From assembly GCA_002311865.1 (NCBI GenBank), contig DBZV01000162.1, forward strand, positions 477 to 15,999: 15,523 nucleotides of DNA. The letters are read 5' to 3'. This DNA comes from Dehalococcoidia bacterium UBA1151. Lineage in GTDB: Bacteria; Chloroflexota; Dehalococcoidia; Lucifugimonadales; Lucifugimonadaceae. The first letter of the stretch is position 1; each line of letters opens with the position of its first letter. Positions 1 through 7,328 of the stretch are shown here, piece by piece. The notes beneath the pieces were generated by a model, which saw only the letters and a list, made by a program, of their open reading frames with translations, had not been told where the DNA came from and did no database searches. The translations under genes were made by a program, and so were the position numbers.

Positions 1-97
1 TCTCCGTGTCCGTACCGCAAGCTACTGCTGCGATAAGAGCTCCCCCCGCGAGTAGCGGGGTCAGCAGACGGAAAGTCCTTCTACTGAAAAGCTTCAT
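1..97 (-). CDS. Exported lipoprotein, N-terminal fragment (gene runs off the left edge)
   Basis: Only the first 32 codons are in the window. They encode a clear export signal: a positively charged n-region with the twin-arginine-like motif S-R-R-T-F-R (residues 5-10), a hydrophobic stretch (about 11-26) rich in Leu, Ala and Gly, and a lipobox-like V-A-C with Cys27 as the likely lipidated residue, followed by polar residues G-T-D-T-E. The ATG at 97-95 has a strong Shine-Dalgarno (GGAGG) 8 bases upstream, which settles the start. The mature protein is outside the window. In Chloroflexota such leaders often belong to solute-binding proteins of ABC transporters, but that is inference only. It has its own promoter and a structured leader, so it is probably transcribed separately from the dehydrogenase gene upstream. 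Confidence 0.8.
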   Translation of the reverse strand, partial: MKLFSRRTFRLLTPLLAGGALIAAVACGTDTE

Positions 98-111
98 ATA
101 CTTCGCCTCCT

Positions 112-149
112 CTGAGAAGCGGTCTACTCTCCGCAAAGCGCCTTCTCAG
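112..149 (-). promoter_or_regulatory. Hairpin next to the lipoprotein ribosome binding site
   Basis: On the minus strand CTGAGAAG (149-142) and CTTCTCAG (119-112) are perfect 8-base complements, separated by 22 bases that contain a small CGC-TTT-GCG sub-stem. The Shine-Dalgarno AGAGGAGG begins within or right after the 3' arm, so in RNA this stem could gate ribosome access to the lipoprotein start at 97. No known riboswitch core is recognised; a translational control role is inference. Confidence 0.45.
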
Positions 150-186
150 TAATTCGTTTGCATCTCCACCGGCCCGAGTCAACGTA

Positions 187-221
187 TTGCGTGTGTCATA
201 AATAAATTACGACACACGCAA
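187..221. repeat. Perfect inverted repeat (11-bp arms, 13-bp spacer), operator or leader hairpin
   Basis: TTGCGTGTGTC (187-197) is an exact reverse complement of GACACACGCAA (211-221). The spacer is AT-rich and nearly symmetric (TAA/TTA, 5-base centre). No T-run follows either arm, so it is not an intrinsic terminator. It lies between the predicted promoter at 261-291 and the lipoprotein start at 97. It is therefore either a repressor site downstream of the start of transcription or a stable hairpin in the leader RNA. Confidence 0.6.
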
Positions 222-260
222 GACTGGCTCAGTTACCTCAACCGGTCAGACTGGAGCGGG

Positions 261-291
261 ATTATAGATGATAGTGCTCGCAGCGTGTCAA
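261..291 (-). promoter_or_regulatory. Sigma70-type promoter for the lipoprotein gene
   Basis: On the minus strand a perfect TTGACA (291-286) and a perfect TATAAT (266-261) are separated by 19 bases. Both hexamers match the consensus at every position; the spacer is two bases longer than optimal. Transcription would start near 254 and give a leader of about 155 bases before the ATG at 97, carrying both inverted repeats. It sits about 40 bases past the stop of the upstream dehydrogenase, which makes the lipoprotein gene a separate transcription unit. Confidence 0.6.
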
Positions 292-331
292 CCTGATAGC
301 GCACGATGCGACTCCCAATATCAGCGGTGAG

Positions 332-1291
332 TCACTCAACTGGGTTCTGAATTCGACCTTCCAGAAATGCCAGAGTGTTATCCACAATAAGCTCAAGACT
401 TTGTGCTAATGATTCCGTGGTGGTGCCTGCGGTGTGGGGCGAAAGTATCGAGTTGGGGAGTTCGCGCAGCGAACTGTTGGCGGCGAGCGGCTCCGACCCG
501 AATGTATCCAGTGCGGCACCTGCAATTGTTCCGTGGCGGAGCGCCGCGGCGAGCGCGTCTTCGTCGATGAGTCCCCCTCGTGCAACGTTGACGAGAAATG
601 CGGTGGGTTTCATCAAAGAAAGCCGCTCTGAACCGATCATGCCTCTGGTCTCTGGCGAGAGTCTCAGGTGCAATGAGATGGCGTCGGCCTCACGAAATAG
701 TTGATCGATCTCTACATAACTCACGCCGTTGGCGCTTGCCCATTCAAGATCAGGGGAGCGGGTCCACGCAACGACATTCATGCCAATTCCCTGAGCCAGT
801 TTGGAGAGTCTCTTTCCAATCAGGCCGGTCCCAAGAATGCCCAGAGTGTTGCCGCTCAACTGTGTGAGTAACCCTCTTGGCCATTCGCCTCGACGTATCC
901 GCGAGTCCAGTTCGGGAACTTTCCTGGCCAGCGCCAGCAGGAGCGCCAGACAGTGCTCTGCAACGGCGTCAGTTGAGGTGTTGGGGGTGTTGGTAACGGT
1001 GAGGCTCATCCGGTTGGCGGCATCCAGGTCAACGTTGTCTATTCCCGGACCCCAGAGGGCGAGATGTTTTAGAGAGGGGCAGTTCTCAATAACGTGCCGC
1101 GTGAAGGGGGTGGATGCCCGGATGCTGATCACGGTGTGTGATCCGGCAATTCGCTCCAGAAGCTCAGCCTCATCGTTCGGTCGACTGTTCCAGAGTTTGA
1201 TCTCTGCGTCGGATTGTTCTCTTAACCTCGCGAACGCGGGCGAGTCCGCGATCAGAGGGGGCTGATCGTCAGGGATTGCGATGGTGATCAT
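332..1291 (-). CDS. D-isomer-specific 2-hydroxyacid dehydrogenase, probably NADP-preferring
   Basis: A 319-residue cytosolic oxidoreductase that should interconvert a 2-keto acid and a D-2-hydroxy acid. The Rossmann motif G154-T-G156-L-I-G159 lies in the central nucleotide domain. The expected catalytic triad is present: Arg238 (in N-V-A-R-G-G), Glu267 (in S-E-P-L) and His286 (in S-P-H-T-A-G). At the end of the second beta strand, where NAD-dependent members carry Asp, this protein has A-W-T-R-S. That pattern is typical of NADPH-preferring glyoxylate/hydroxypyruvate reductases, so NADP use is inferred. Length is normal for the family. The ATG start has only a weak, AT-rich upstream region and no obvious Shine-Dalgarno. 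It lies 108 bases downstream of the metallohydrolase gene on the same strand and may share its transcript. The physiological substrate cannot be told from sequence. Confidence 0.88.
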   Translation of the reverse strand: MITIAIPDDQPPLIADSPAFARLREQSDAEIKLWNSRPNDEAELLERIAGSHTVISIRASTPFTRHVIENCPSLKHLALWGPGIDNVDLDAANRMSLTVTNTPNTSTDAVAEHCLALLLALARKVPELDSRIRRGEWPRGLLTQLSGNTLGILGTGLIGKRLSKLAQGIGMNVVAWTRSPDLEWASANGVSYVEIDQLFREADAISLHLRLSPETRGMIGSERLSLMKPTAFLVNVARGGLIDEDALAAALRHGTIAGAALDTFGSEPLAANSSLRELPNSILSPHTAGTTTESLAQSLELIVDNTLAFLEGRIQNPVE

Positions 1292-1399
1292 TTATTTTTA
1301 TGCGAAGTGATTGGTTTCAAAATGTTGATTGCCAGGCCAGAGGTACCTGATAACGATACTGCTGGCTTGCAGGTTTTCGATACCCGTATGGGCGGCCAT

Positions 1400-4018
1400 T
1401 TAGTGGGAATACGGGTGTGAGTGGTCGTTGTGCCCATGATGGCTCGCGGGATGGCTGTGATTTCCCCTTAGACGCTCCCTGAGGCCTTCAATCGCCTCCT
1501 CGAAGACGCTCTTCACCGCGGCATGCCGGGCGGGTGGCGCGGGGGTCGCGAGCGTATCCAGCCACGTCATTCCGCCTTCCATGACTGTAATGAGGTACTC
1601 CGCGGTGGGATTATCGAAGACCTCGCTGCCATTTGCCTTCAGGTATACCGGGGAGGTGTGCGCGTTGAAGTGGACCGGCCATATGTGTTGCGCTTTGTAT
1701 TCGCTGACGGCGCGTGCAGCGATCCATCCGGATCCGTTAACGTTTATCTGCTCTGAAATGTTGAGCGATGTGGCTCCGGCTGCCGCTGATGACTGGGCGA
1801 CGACTTTGCCGTTCAGGACCACTTCTAACTTATGAAACGGCATGGTTCCGATTGCTGATGCTTCAACATGGAGTTTGCCTGAGTTTCCGTTTAGCGACAG
1901 TTCATCGCCGGGTAGCGATCCCTCAACACTCAGACTGAGCAGCGGGCCGCTGGTTGTGTATGTACGGCCCGCGCGCACTGCCCTGCCCCATGCATCGAAC
2001 GAGAACTCTTCTTCACCAATGTTGGCGTACGTGCGGACGCCTCCCACGGGCATGCCGGCCGACATCTTGTCCGTACCGCCAATGGCGGAGACGCGGTAGC
2101 CGGTGTTGAGGAGCCGATACCACTCGTGAATGGCGAATGTGTCCATGGTTGGCGCCCAGAAGTCCCTTAGTTCCAGGCCGTCGACGCGACCGCGGACAAC
2201 TTCGGCAATCACTTCTGAGTACGGGAATGGGAAGTGGGGAACGATCACGACACCTCCGGTGGCCCGGCATTCGTCTGCCCACTCACTCATCGCGCGCCAG
2301 GTTGGATCGCCAAAGTAGCCCTCCGTTGGCCCAGAGGTGGACATTGGGAAGATTGGCGCTCCCTGCGTGCCGAGCATGCTGATGTGGCCCAGGAAATGTT
2401 GACGATTCTCAGAGCCAACCCAGACCACGGTCTCATCACGGCTCGCAAAGCCAGCCTGACCGGTGATGTCTCCAACGTTGGTGAACAGATCGCCCCACTG
2501 GGCGGCCAGCAGGTTGATTATGTTCAGGCCTTCTGCCTGCGCCTCGAGCCATGCTGTATCGGGAGAGATGAAGTGGGTATGGGAATCAGCGGTGATCCAT
2601 CCCTTGTCCCGCAGGTTCATCGTGCGGTTGAGTTCGATCTCAAGTTCGGTTTGGCCGGATTTGATGTCTAGTTCAATTCGCTGAGGTTCGTACTCAAACC
2701 CTTTTGATATTTCTGCATAGACCTTGCCTGTGGGTAGTTCGATTGGGAACTCGCCATCAACGTATGCGTAGTTGGTTGAACCAAGCTTCAGGTCTGCGCC
2801 GTAGTCCTCAAACCAGTTATCGTTGACTTCGTGCCGATGGCCGTAGGGCGGGAAGTAGCGCCCGTCTTCTGAACGAAAGTGCACGCGTGCGGGCGTAGTT
2901 CCCATTAAATCGCTCGCCTTGATCTTTACGGTGACCCACTCGCGCTTCTGTGTGAGCACTCTGGCGTGTATTTTCCCGTCTGCGCTGGATGCTTCGCCTG
3001 ATTCGTATAGATCGCCAGCGGATAGCTCTGTTCCGTTCACAGTGAGGGATGCATCGCTGGTTGCTGATAGATCGATGAGCAGTGAGTCTCCCCCGTGCTC
3101 AAGGTCGATGTGCTCGCCCCACCCTTTGACCGGGTCGGCCATCCAGGCGTCGGAGTTGAACGGGTTTGATGGGCGTGATCGAGCGACGACGCCCTGATCG
3201 ACGGATACATTGGCTGATTTGACTTCAAAGTCTGAAGCGTTGGACCTGACTTCGATGGTCTCCAACTGGTTGAGGCGGAGTGGATGCGATGACCCGTTGA
3301 ATGCTGTGATTCCGCCGATTCCGATGGCTGCAGCACCGGTGGGCTCGATTCGTAGGGTTACGATCTTCTTTTCCGGGTGTGGATTGGGCAGCGCAAATAT
3401 GGACCATGAAGATGGCGCGGCGCCCTGGTGCACGGCCTGAACTTGCTCAAGCGGGCCAAAGTCGCCAACGTTGACGCCGGTCTGCATGCGCCCCCACTGG
3501 TTCTTTGGATACGGGCCACGCGGGTCGAGCGCCATCAGCCCTTGATGCGGCCGCGCGGCGAATGCGCTTTGCATTCTTGATGCCACCTGGTTGACCTCAA
3601 AGCGTCGGCGGATTGAGTGCGATGCCTCTGTGCCGTCCTCGTAGGCGAGAACGTAACTGCCCAGATCTTCTCCGGGCGCGGTCACCACTGGCTGGGCGTA
3701 GTTCGCGGTCTGGGGGTCGTCGAAGTCGCCAACGGGTGTGGTTTTGGTGGCTCTGGAGTCGCAGAAGTGTGCGAAGACCAGATAGCTGGCCGGTTGATTT
3801 ACAGGAATCGAAATCGGGGACGTTGAACTGCCTTCGCCCGCGACCACCAGTCCCGAAGCATCAGGATTGTCTTGAAGGGCAAATGGAATCCCCCAGAAGA
3901 TCTGATCGCCAAACGGAAGGCGCTGAATCTCGTCTCCCGTTGCGGGTGCCCAGGGCGATGATTCTATTTGGGAGTGGGTGAATGAGCTTGAGATATCGAG
4001 CGTTATGGACTTCGTCAT
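1400..4018 (-). CDS. CehA/McbA-type PHP-domain metallohydrolase with His-rich tail
   Basis: A large (872-residue) predicted metal-dependent hydrolase. Residues 1 to about 465 form a long, probably beta-rich region with no signal peptide. The PHP-like metal site begins with D478-S-H480-T-H482, followed by V-P-H595-F-P and I-G-G-T-D-K-M, as expected in the CehA/McbA branch. A C-terminal beta domain contains P-G-D-E-L and L-E-V-V-L-N-G-K-V-V, also typical of that branch. The last 19 residues contain eight histidines, suggesting metal binding or storage. CehA and McbA hydrolyse the carbamate ester carbaryl; the substrate here is unknown. I chose the ATG at 4018 because GAAGG lies 8 bases upstream. 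A TTG five codons earlier (4033) is also in frame but would place that ribosome binding site inside the gene. It is divergent from the one-carbon operon. Confidence 0.82.
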   Translation of the reverse strand: MTKSITLDISSSFTHSQIESSPWAPATGDEIQRLPFGDQIFWGIPFALQDNPDASGLVVAGEGSSTSPISIPVNQPASYLVFAHFCDSRATKTTPVGDFDDPQTANYAQPVVTAPGEDLGSYVLAYEDGTEASHSIRRRFEVNQVASRMQSAFAARPHQGLMALDPRGPYPKNQWGRMQTGVNVGDFGPLEQVQAVHQGAAPSSWSIFALPNPHPEKKIVTLRIEPTGAAAIGIGGITAFNGSSHPLRLNQLETIEVRSNASDFEVKSANVSVDQGVVARSRPSNPFNSDAWMADPVKGWGEHIDLEHGGDSLLIDLSATSDASLTVNGTELSAGDLYESGEASSADGKIHARVLTQKREWVTVKIKASDLMGTTPARVHFRSEDGRYFPPYGHRHEVNDNWFEDYGADLKLGSTNYAYVDGEFPIELPTGKVYAEISKGFEYEPQRIELDIKSGQTELEIELNRTMNLRDKGWITADSHTHFISPDTAWLEAQAEGLNIINLLAAQWGDLFTNVGDITGQAGFASRDETVVWVGSENRQHFLGHISMLGTQGAPIFPMSTSGPTEGYFGDPTWRAMSEWADECRATGGVVIVPHFPFPYSEVIAEVVRGRVDGLELRDFWAPTMDTFAIHEWYRLLNTGYRVSAIGGTDKMSAGMPVGGVRTYANIGEEEFSFDAWGRAVRAGRTYTTSGPLLSLSVEGSLPGDELSLNGNSGKLHVEASAIGTMPFHKLEVVLNGKVVAQSSAAAGATSLNISEQINVNGSGWIAARAVSEYKAQHIWPVHFNAHTSPVYLKANGSEVFDNPTAEYLITVMEGGMTWLDTLATPAPPARHAAVKSVFEEAIEGLRERLRGNHSHPASHHGHNDHSHPYSH

Positions 4019-4225
4019 GTGAGGAGCCTTCAATTCACTTTTTTCTGTATCTGGGCTGTATCAAGTCTCTGGCACAGCTGTATTTCTGGCAATAATGAAC
4101 TTCCTCTGCACAGAAATTAGGCGCATGATATTCCAGCGGAGTACTGGACGAACTGCCAGAAGGGCCAATTGACTCACGCGATGTGGTGGGGCCGCCGTCA
4201 GCAGAATTGAAACTGATCACATAAT
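4019..4225. other. Divergent intergenic region between metallohydrolase and one-carbon operon
   Basis: This 207-bp region must hold the promoters for the leftward metallohydrolase and the rightward operon. Apart from the ATACAG repeats I find no convincing -35/-10 pair. TTGACT at 4169-4174 has no -10 at a suitable distance, and CATAAT at 4220-4225 has no good -35. No convincing small ORF and no RNA gene is recognisable here. Confidence 0.4.
4045..4083 (-). repeat. Three spaced ATACAG direct repeats upstream of the metallohydrolase
   Basis: CTGTAT on the plus strand (ATACAG on the minus strand) occurs at 4045-4050, 4056-4061 and 4078-4083, that is with start-to-start spacings of 11 and 22 bases, close to one and two DNA turns. 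The sites lie 27-65 bases upstream of the ATG at 4018, where an activator or repressor could act. Six-base repeats can arise by chance; the helical phasing is what makes them notable. Confidence 0.3.
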
Positions 4226-5839
4226 TTGACCTTTGTAGAAAGCATCAACTCGCCGCCAGAACGGACCACTCTGCGGGATCTGTTCAGGGATACCGGTCGG
4301 TTTATCTTTGCCGTTGAGATTGAGACGACGCGCGGCCTGGCGATGGAAGAGCCTGCAAGCCGCATGGCTCGCCTTGCCAACGATCTGGCTGATTTTCCTG
4401 ATGTTGATGTTCTGGGTCTGACGGACAATCCCGGCGGTAATCCCAGCAATCGTCCTGAGGCACTTGGTTTGCAACTGCATGAGCGCGGTCAGGAAGTGAT
4501 CGTCAACGTCTCATGCAAGGACTACAACCGCAACGGCATTGAGAGCAGGCTGTGGGCGCTTGGAAGCTACGGTTTTGATGCGCTACTGGCTCTGACCGGG
4601 GACTATCCAACGGCCGGATATGCGGGACAGGCGAAGCCGGTTTTCGATATCGACTCTGTAGGCCTGCTTGAGATCATTCGACGGCTCAACGAAGGCTACC
4701 CACCGCCCGATAGGTCAGTGGGCGCACGGATGCCAACAATGCGAACTTCATTCTTCCCCGGAGCCACCGTTTCGCCTTTTAAAGTGCAGGAGTCGGAGTA
4801 TCTGCCACAACTATTCAAGCTGGAGTACAAGATTCGGACCGGGGCTCAGTGGGCGATCACGCAGATTGGCTACGACTCCCGAAAGTTGGACGAGCTACAG
4901 CGTTACATGGCGCTCAAGCAGATGAATATTCCTTTGATTGGCTCGGTGTATTTGCTCTCTGCTCCGGCGGCCCGTTTTTTCCATCGATGGGGAATTCCGG
5001 GAATCAACGCATCTGCGGAGTTGGTTGAGTTGGCGAACAAGCAAGCCAGTTCAGAAGATCATGGTACGGCTTTCTTCCATGAGTTTGCGGCGAAGCAAAT
5101 TGCGATACTGAAGGGTCTTGGATATCGCGGCGTATACCTGTCTGGCCGACCGAGCCTCAGCCGGATTGAGACGATCATTAATATTGAGAAGTCATTTGGC
5201 GAGGATGACTGGAAGGATTTCGCACGCGAGCTTCAATATCCGCTTCCAGAGGAGTTCTACTACTTCGAGCAAGATCCTGACACCGGACTGGCTTCGTCAC
5301 AAATAAACAGGGAATACCTGGCCTCCAAATCTGGATTCGCCAGGACTCGGAAACGGCTGATTCAATCGCCAGCGTTCACAATTGGCAAATTGACCCACGA
5401 TGTTTTCTTCGATGCGAAGGCTCCCGGTAGAAAGTTGGGAGAGTTGGTCTACAAAGGGCTGGAGAAGAGTCCGCGCCCCGTGCAGCGGATTGCACACTTT
5501 GCGGAACAGGCCAGCAAAGTCCCTGTGTATGGGTGTCAGGATTGTGGCGATTGCTCGCTCCCTGATATCGCCTACCTATGCCCGGAGTCGCAGTGCGCCA
5601 AGAATCAGCGCAACGGTCCGTGCGGCGGGACCAAAGATGTGCAGTGCGAGGTGCTGGACAAGGATTGCATCTGGTCCCGGGCCTATGATCGTTTGAAAGC
5701 GATCGGACAGGAAGAACATATGCTTGATAGACCGGTAATATTTAAAAATGGCGCCTTACAGGGCACATCCGCCTGGGGCAACACGTTCCGTGAGCGCGAT
5801 CACCATTCAGCAAACTCCGAAGGACAGAAGAGCCGGTAA
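4226..5839 (+). CDS. metF: Methylenetetrahydrofolate reductase fused to a MetV-like cysteine-rich domain
   Basis: Predicted to interconvert 5,10-methylene- and 5-methyl-tetrahydrofolate; in this operon most likely in the oxidative direction. Residues about 16-330 form the MetF TIM barrel, with the N-terminal A-V-E-I-E-T-T-R-G strand (Glu31 likely equals the catalytic Glu of E. coli MetF) and L-T-G-D126-Y-P matching the family's conserved Asp. Residues about 435-500 form an MTHFR_C/MetV-like domain with eight cysteines: C437, C440, C443, C452, C457, C466 (in N-G-P-C-G-G), C474 and C481. In acetogens MetV is a separate small partner of MetF; here the two are one 537-residue chain. The start is uncertain: TTG at 4226 is the first possible start after an in-frame stop, and no clear Shine-Dalgarno precedes it. 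First gene of the operon; the next begins 13 bases later. Confidence 0.87.
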   Translation: MTFVESINSPPERTTLRDLFRDTGRFIFAVEIETTRGLAMEEPASRMARLANDLADFPDVDVLGLTDNPGGNPSNRPEALGLQLHERGQEVIVNVSCKDYNRNGIESRLWALGSYGFDALLALTGDYPTAGYAGQAKPVFDIDSVGLLEIIRRLNEGYPPPDRSVGARMPTMRTSFFPGATVSPFKVQESEYLPQLFKLEYKIRTGAQWAITQIGYDSRKLDELQRYMALKQMNIPLIGSVYLLSAPAARFFHRWGIPGINASAELVELANKQASSEDHGTAFFHEFAAKQIAILKGLGYRGVYLSGRPSLSRIETIINIEKSFGEDDWKDFARELQYPLPEEFYYFEQDPDTGLASSQINREYLASKSGFARTRKRLIQSPAFTIGKLTHDVFFDAKAPGRKLGELVYKGLEKSPRPVQRIAHFAEQASKVPVYGCQDCGDCSLPDIAYLCPESQCAKNQRNGPCGGTKDVQCEVLDKDCIWSRAYDRLKAIGQEEHMLDRPVIFKNGALQGTSAWGNTFRERDHHSANSEGQKSR

Positions 5840-5852
5840 ACGGCGAAATCTC

Positions 5853-6899
5853 ATGCCGCGCGCAATTGAATCTGCCGACCAGTTCTCGATCATTGGCGAG
5901 AACATTCACGCGACCCGCGTCGTACTGGTTAACGGCATCAGGGCCACGACTTTGGATGATGGCACCGAGGCGATCAAGTGGAAGGATGCCGAGGGTCAGG
6001 CTCAACTGATGATCGTGCCTGAGCACTTTAAAGAGTCGCAGGCACACGATCAGGGGCAGCACAAGCACTTCATGATCGCCATCTGGAAGGGTGTGCACGG
6101 TGATGCTGACGAGAGCGCCGATGGCGCGGCGTATATATTGCGGGAAATAGAGAAGCAGACGAGGGGCGGTTCTACGTTCCTTGATCTGAACGTTGATGAA
6201 GTATCGCCAAATGTGGATGAGCAGCAGCGCTCCATGAAATGGCTTGTGGAGACTGTTCAGGCCCACTCAACACTGCCGCCAAGTGTCGATTCATCGCTGC
6301 CATCGATCATCGAAGTGGGGCTGGCCGCTTACGATGGCTCCTCTGGCAGACCGATGTTGAACTCGATCGCGCTGGAGCGGATCGAGGTGGTCGACCTGGC
6401 GATTGGGCACAAGGCGCACGTGGTGGTTACGGCCGCCGGACGAGATGGCATGCCGTCTGACGAACATGAGCGCGTAACAAATGCGTCCGAAGTTGTGGAG
6501 GCATGTCTCAGCGCCGGTATTCCTGCCTCTGATATCCACGTGGACGCTCTGGTATTTCCGATTGCCGTGGACGGGATTTACGGTATGCACTACTTGAACG
6601 CGGTGACAGAGCTTCGGAAGAACTTCGGTAACGAGATTCACATCGGTGGCGGTCTCAGCAACGTGTCATTTGGAATTCCAAACCGGCGATTAGTGAACGA
6701 CACGTTTTTGCACCTGGCCATTGAGCACGGGGCGGACAGCGGCATCATCGACCCGGTTACAACCAAAGTTCAGAACGCGTTGGATCTTGATCTTGAGTCG
6801 GAGCCGGTTAAGATCGCGATGGACATGCTGCTGGGCAACGATGATTTCTGCATGAACTACATCACCGCCCATCGTGATGGTCGATTGAAGAGGAGATAG
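5853..6899 (+). CDS. Methyltetrahydrofolate:corrinoid methyltransferase (pterin-binding, MeTr/CmuB type)
   Basis: A cytosolic TIM-barrel enzyme of the pterin-binding (DHPS/MeTr) family, 348 residues, predicted to move a methyl group between the corrinoid protein and tetrahydrofolate. Visible signatures: I-I-G15-E-N-I-H near the start, F-L-D-L-N-V-D-E for the pterin pocket, S-V-D-S-S, and G-G-L-S-N270-V-S-F-G-I-P-N-R, whose Asn matches the folate-contacting Asn of acetogen MeTr. It is longer than the roughly 260-residue AcsE, mainly through an insertion at residues about 20-75. True dihydropteroate synthase is unlikely because of the G-L-S-N-V-S-F motif and the corrinoid context. An in-frame start at 5748 would overlap the previous gene by 92 bases, so I chose the ATG at 5853 that leads directly into the family's first motif. 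CmuB and MtgA are functional analogues. Confidence 0.88.
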   Translation: MPRAIESADQFSIIGENIHATRVVLVNGIRATTLDDGTEAIKWKDAEGQAQLMIVPEHFKESQAHDQGQHKHFMIAIWKGVHGDADESADGAAYILREIEKQTRGGSTFLDLNVDEVSPNVDEQQRSMKWLVETVQAHSTLPPSVDSSLPSIIEVGLAAYDGSSGRPMLNSIALERIEVVDLAIGHKAHVVVTAAGRDGMPSDEHERVTNASEVVEACLSAGIPASDIHVDALVFPIAVDGIYGMHYLNAVTELRKNFGNEIHIGGGLSNVSFGIPNRRLVNDTFLHLAIEHGADSGIIDPVTTKVQNALDLDLESEPVKIAMDMLLGNDDFCMNYITAHRDGRLKRR

Positions 6900-6903
6900 T
6901 CCG

Positions 6904-7260
6904 CTGGCTACGGTTCGCATTCTTTACTGGAAAGAGATTCCCGCGCAGGTTCAGGCGATTGGGGATGATGGGACGGTAAGCGCCCAGCTAGAGCCGCGGT
7001 TCCAGGAGGGGATTGACGCGATTGCTATGTTTGATAGTAGCGCTGGTACGGATGATTACCTGACAGCCTGGGACTGGCGCGATGCGGGAGAACTTGCCGG
7101 AGACGCTGCCGATGTATCTCAAAAAGTGGTTAGTCATCTGAACGGCCAGTTTCCGCAAGATTTTGTCGCCCGTATCCGCGATATTCAAAGGGCTGGGGAC
7201 AGGGATGCCACGCCTGGCAGTCTTGATGAGTGGTCGGGAGGCGTGTTGCCACCGGGCTAG
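6904..7260 (+). CDS. Small PF13769 'virulence factor' family protein, CTG start
   Basis: A 118-residue protein in the PF13769 ('Virulence_fact') family, recognised from the N-terminal V-R-I-L-Y-W-K-E-I-P-A-Q-V-Q strand, the Q-L-E-P-R-F-Q-E-G-I-D-A-I-A-M segment and the D-Y-L-T-A-W-D-W motif. The family name is historical; no enzymatic activity is established that I know of. The frame is open from a CTG at 6904, four bases after the previous stop, with an AGGAGA Shine-Dalgarno about 8 bases upstream. The first in-frame ATG (7027) would delete the conserved N-terminal 41 residues, so CTG (or another non-ATG) initiation is strongly preferred. From memory, family members accompany MetF/MetV and MeTr genes in alphaproteobacterial one-carbon clusters, which supports an accessory role in corrinoid/folate methyl transfer rather than virulence. 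Confidence 0.8.
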   Translation: MATVRILYWKEIPAQVQAIGDDGTVSAQLEPRFQEGIDAIAMFDSSAGTDDYLTAWDWRDAGELAGDAADVSQKVVSHLNGQFPQDFVARIRDIQRAGDRDATPGSLDEWSGGVLPPG

Positions 7261-7266
7261 CGACAG

Positions 7267-7294
7267 TTGGCTAATCACCTGCTCCAAGTACAAT
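7267..7294 (+). promoter_or_regulatory. Possible internal promoter before the homocysteine methyltransferase
   Basis: TTGGCT (7267-7272) and TACAAT (7289-7294) with a 16-base spacer match the sigma70 consensus at 4/6 and 5/6 positions. The start of transcription would be near 7301, about 28 bases before the ATG at 7329. It lies in one of the two widest gaps in the operon upstream of 10000. This is a pattern match only. Confidence 0.3.
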
Positions 7295-7328
7295 TGAACG
7301 TGATGATCTCACGAGGCACATCTATTTC

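Noticed and set aside
98..260. Cobalamin riboswitch in the lipoprotein leader
   Set aside because: The leader is structured and near B12-related genes, but I could not find the conserved B12-box core and the hairpin arrangement does not match.
801..1265. 154-codon plus-strand frame opposite the dehydrogenase at 332-1291
   Set aside because: It covers the nucleotide-binding region of a gene with a complete catalytic triad; its own translation is Ser/Arg-rich with no motif.
5742..6266. 174-codon minus-strand frame opposite the pterin methyltransferase
   Set aside because: It is antisense to a well-supported gene and has no domain, no ribosome binding site and no neighbouring minus-strand gene.
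5853..6899. Dihydropteroate synthase (FolP)
   Set aside because: The pterin-binding fold is shared, but the G-L-S-N-V-S-F-G-I-P-N-R motif and the operon context fit a methyltetrahydrofolate methyltransferase.
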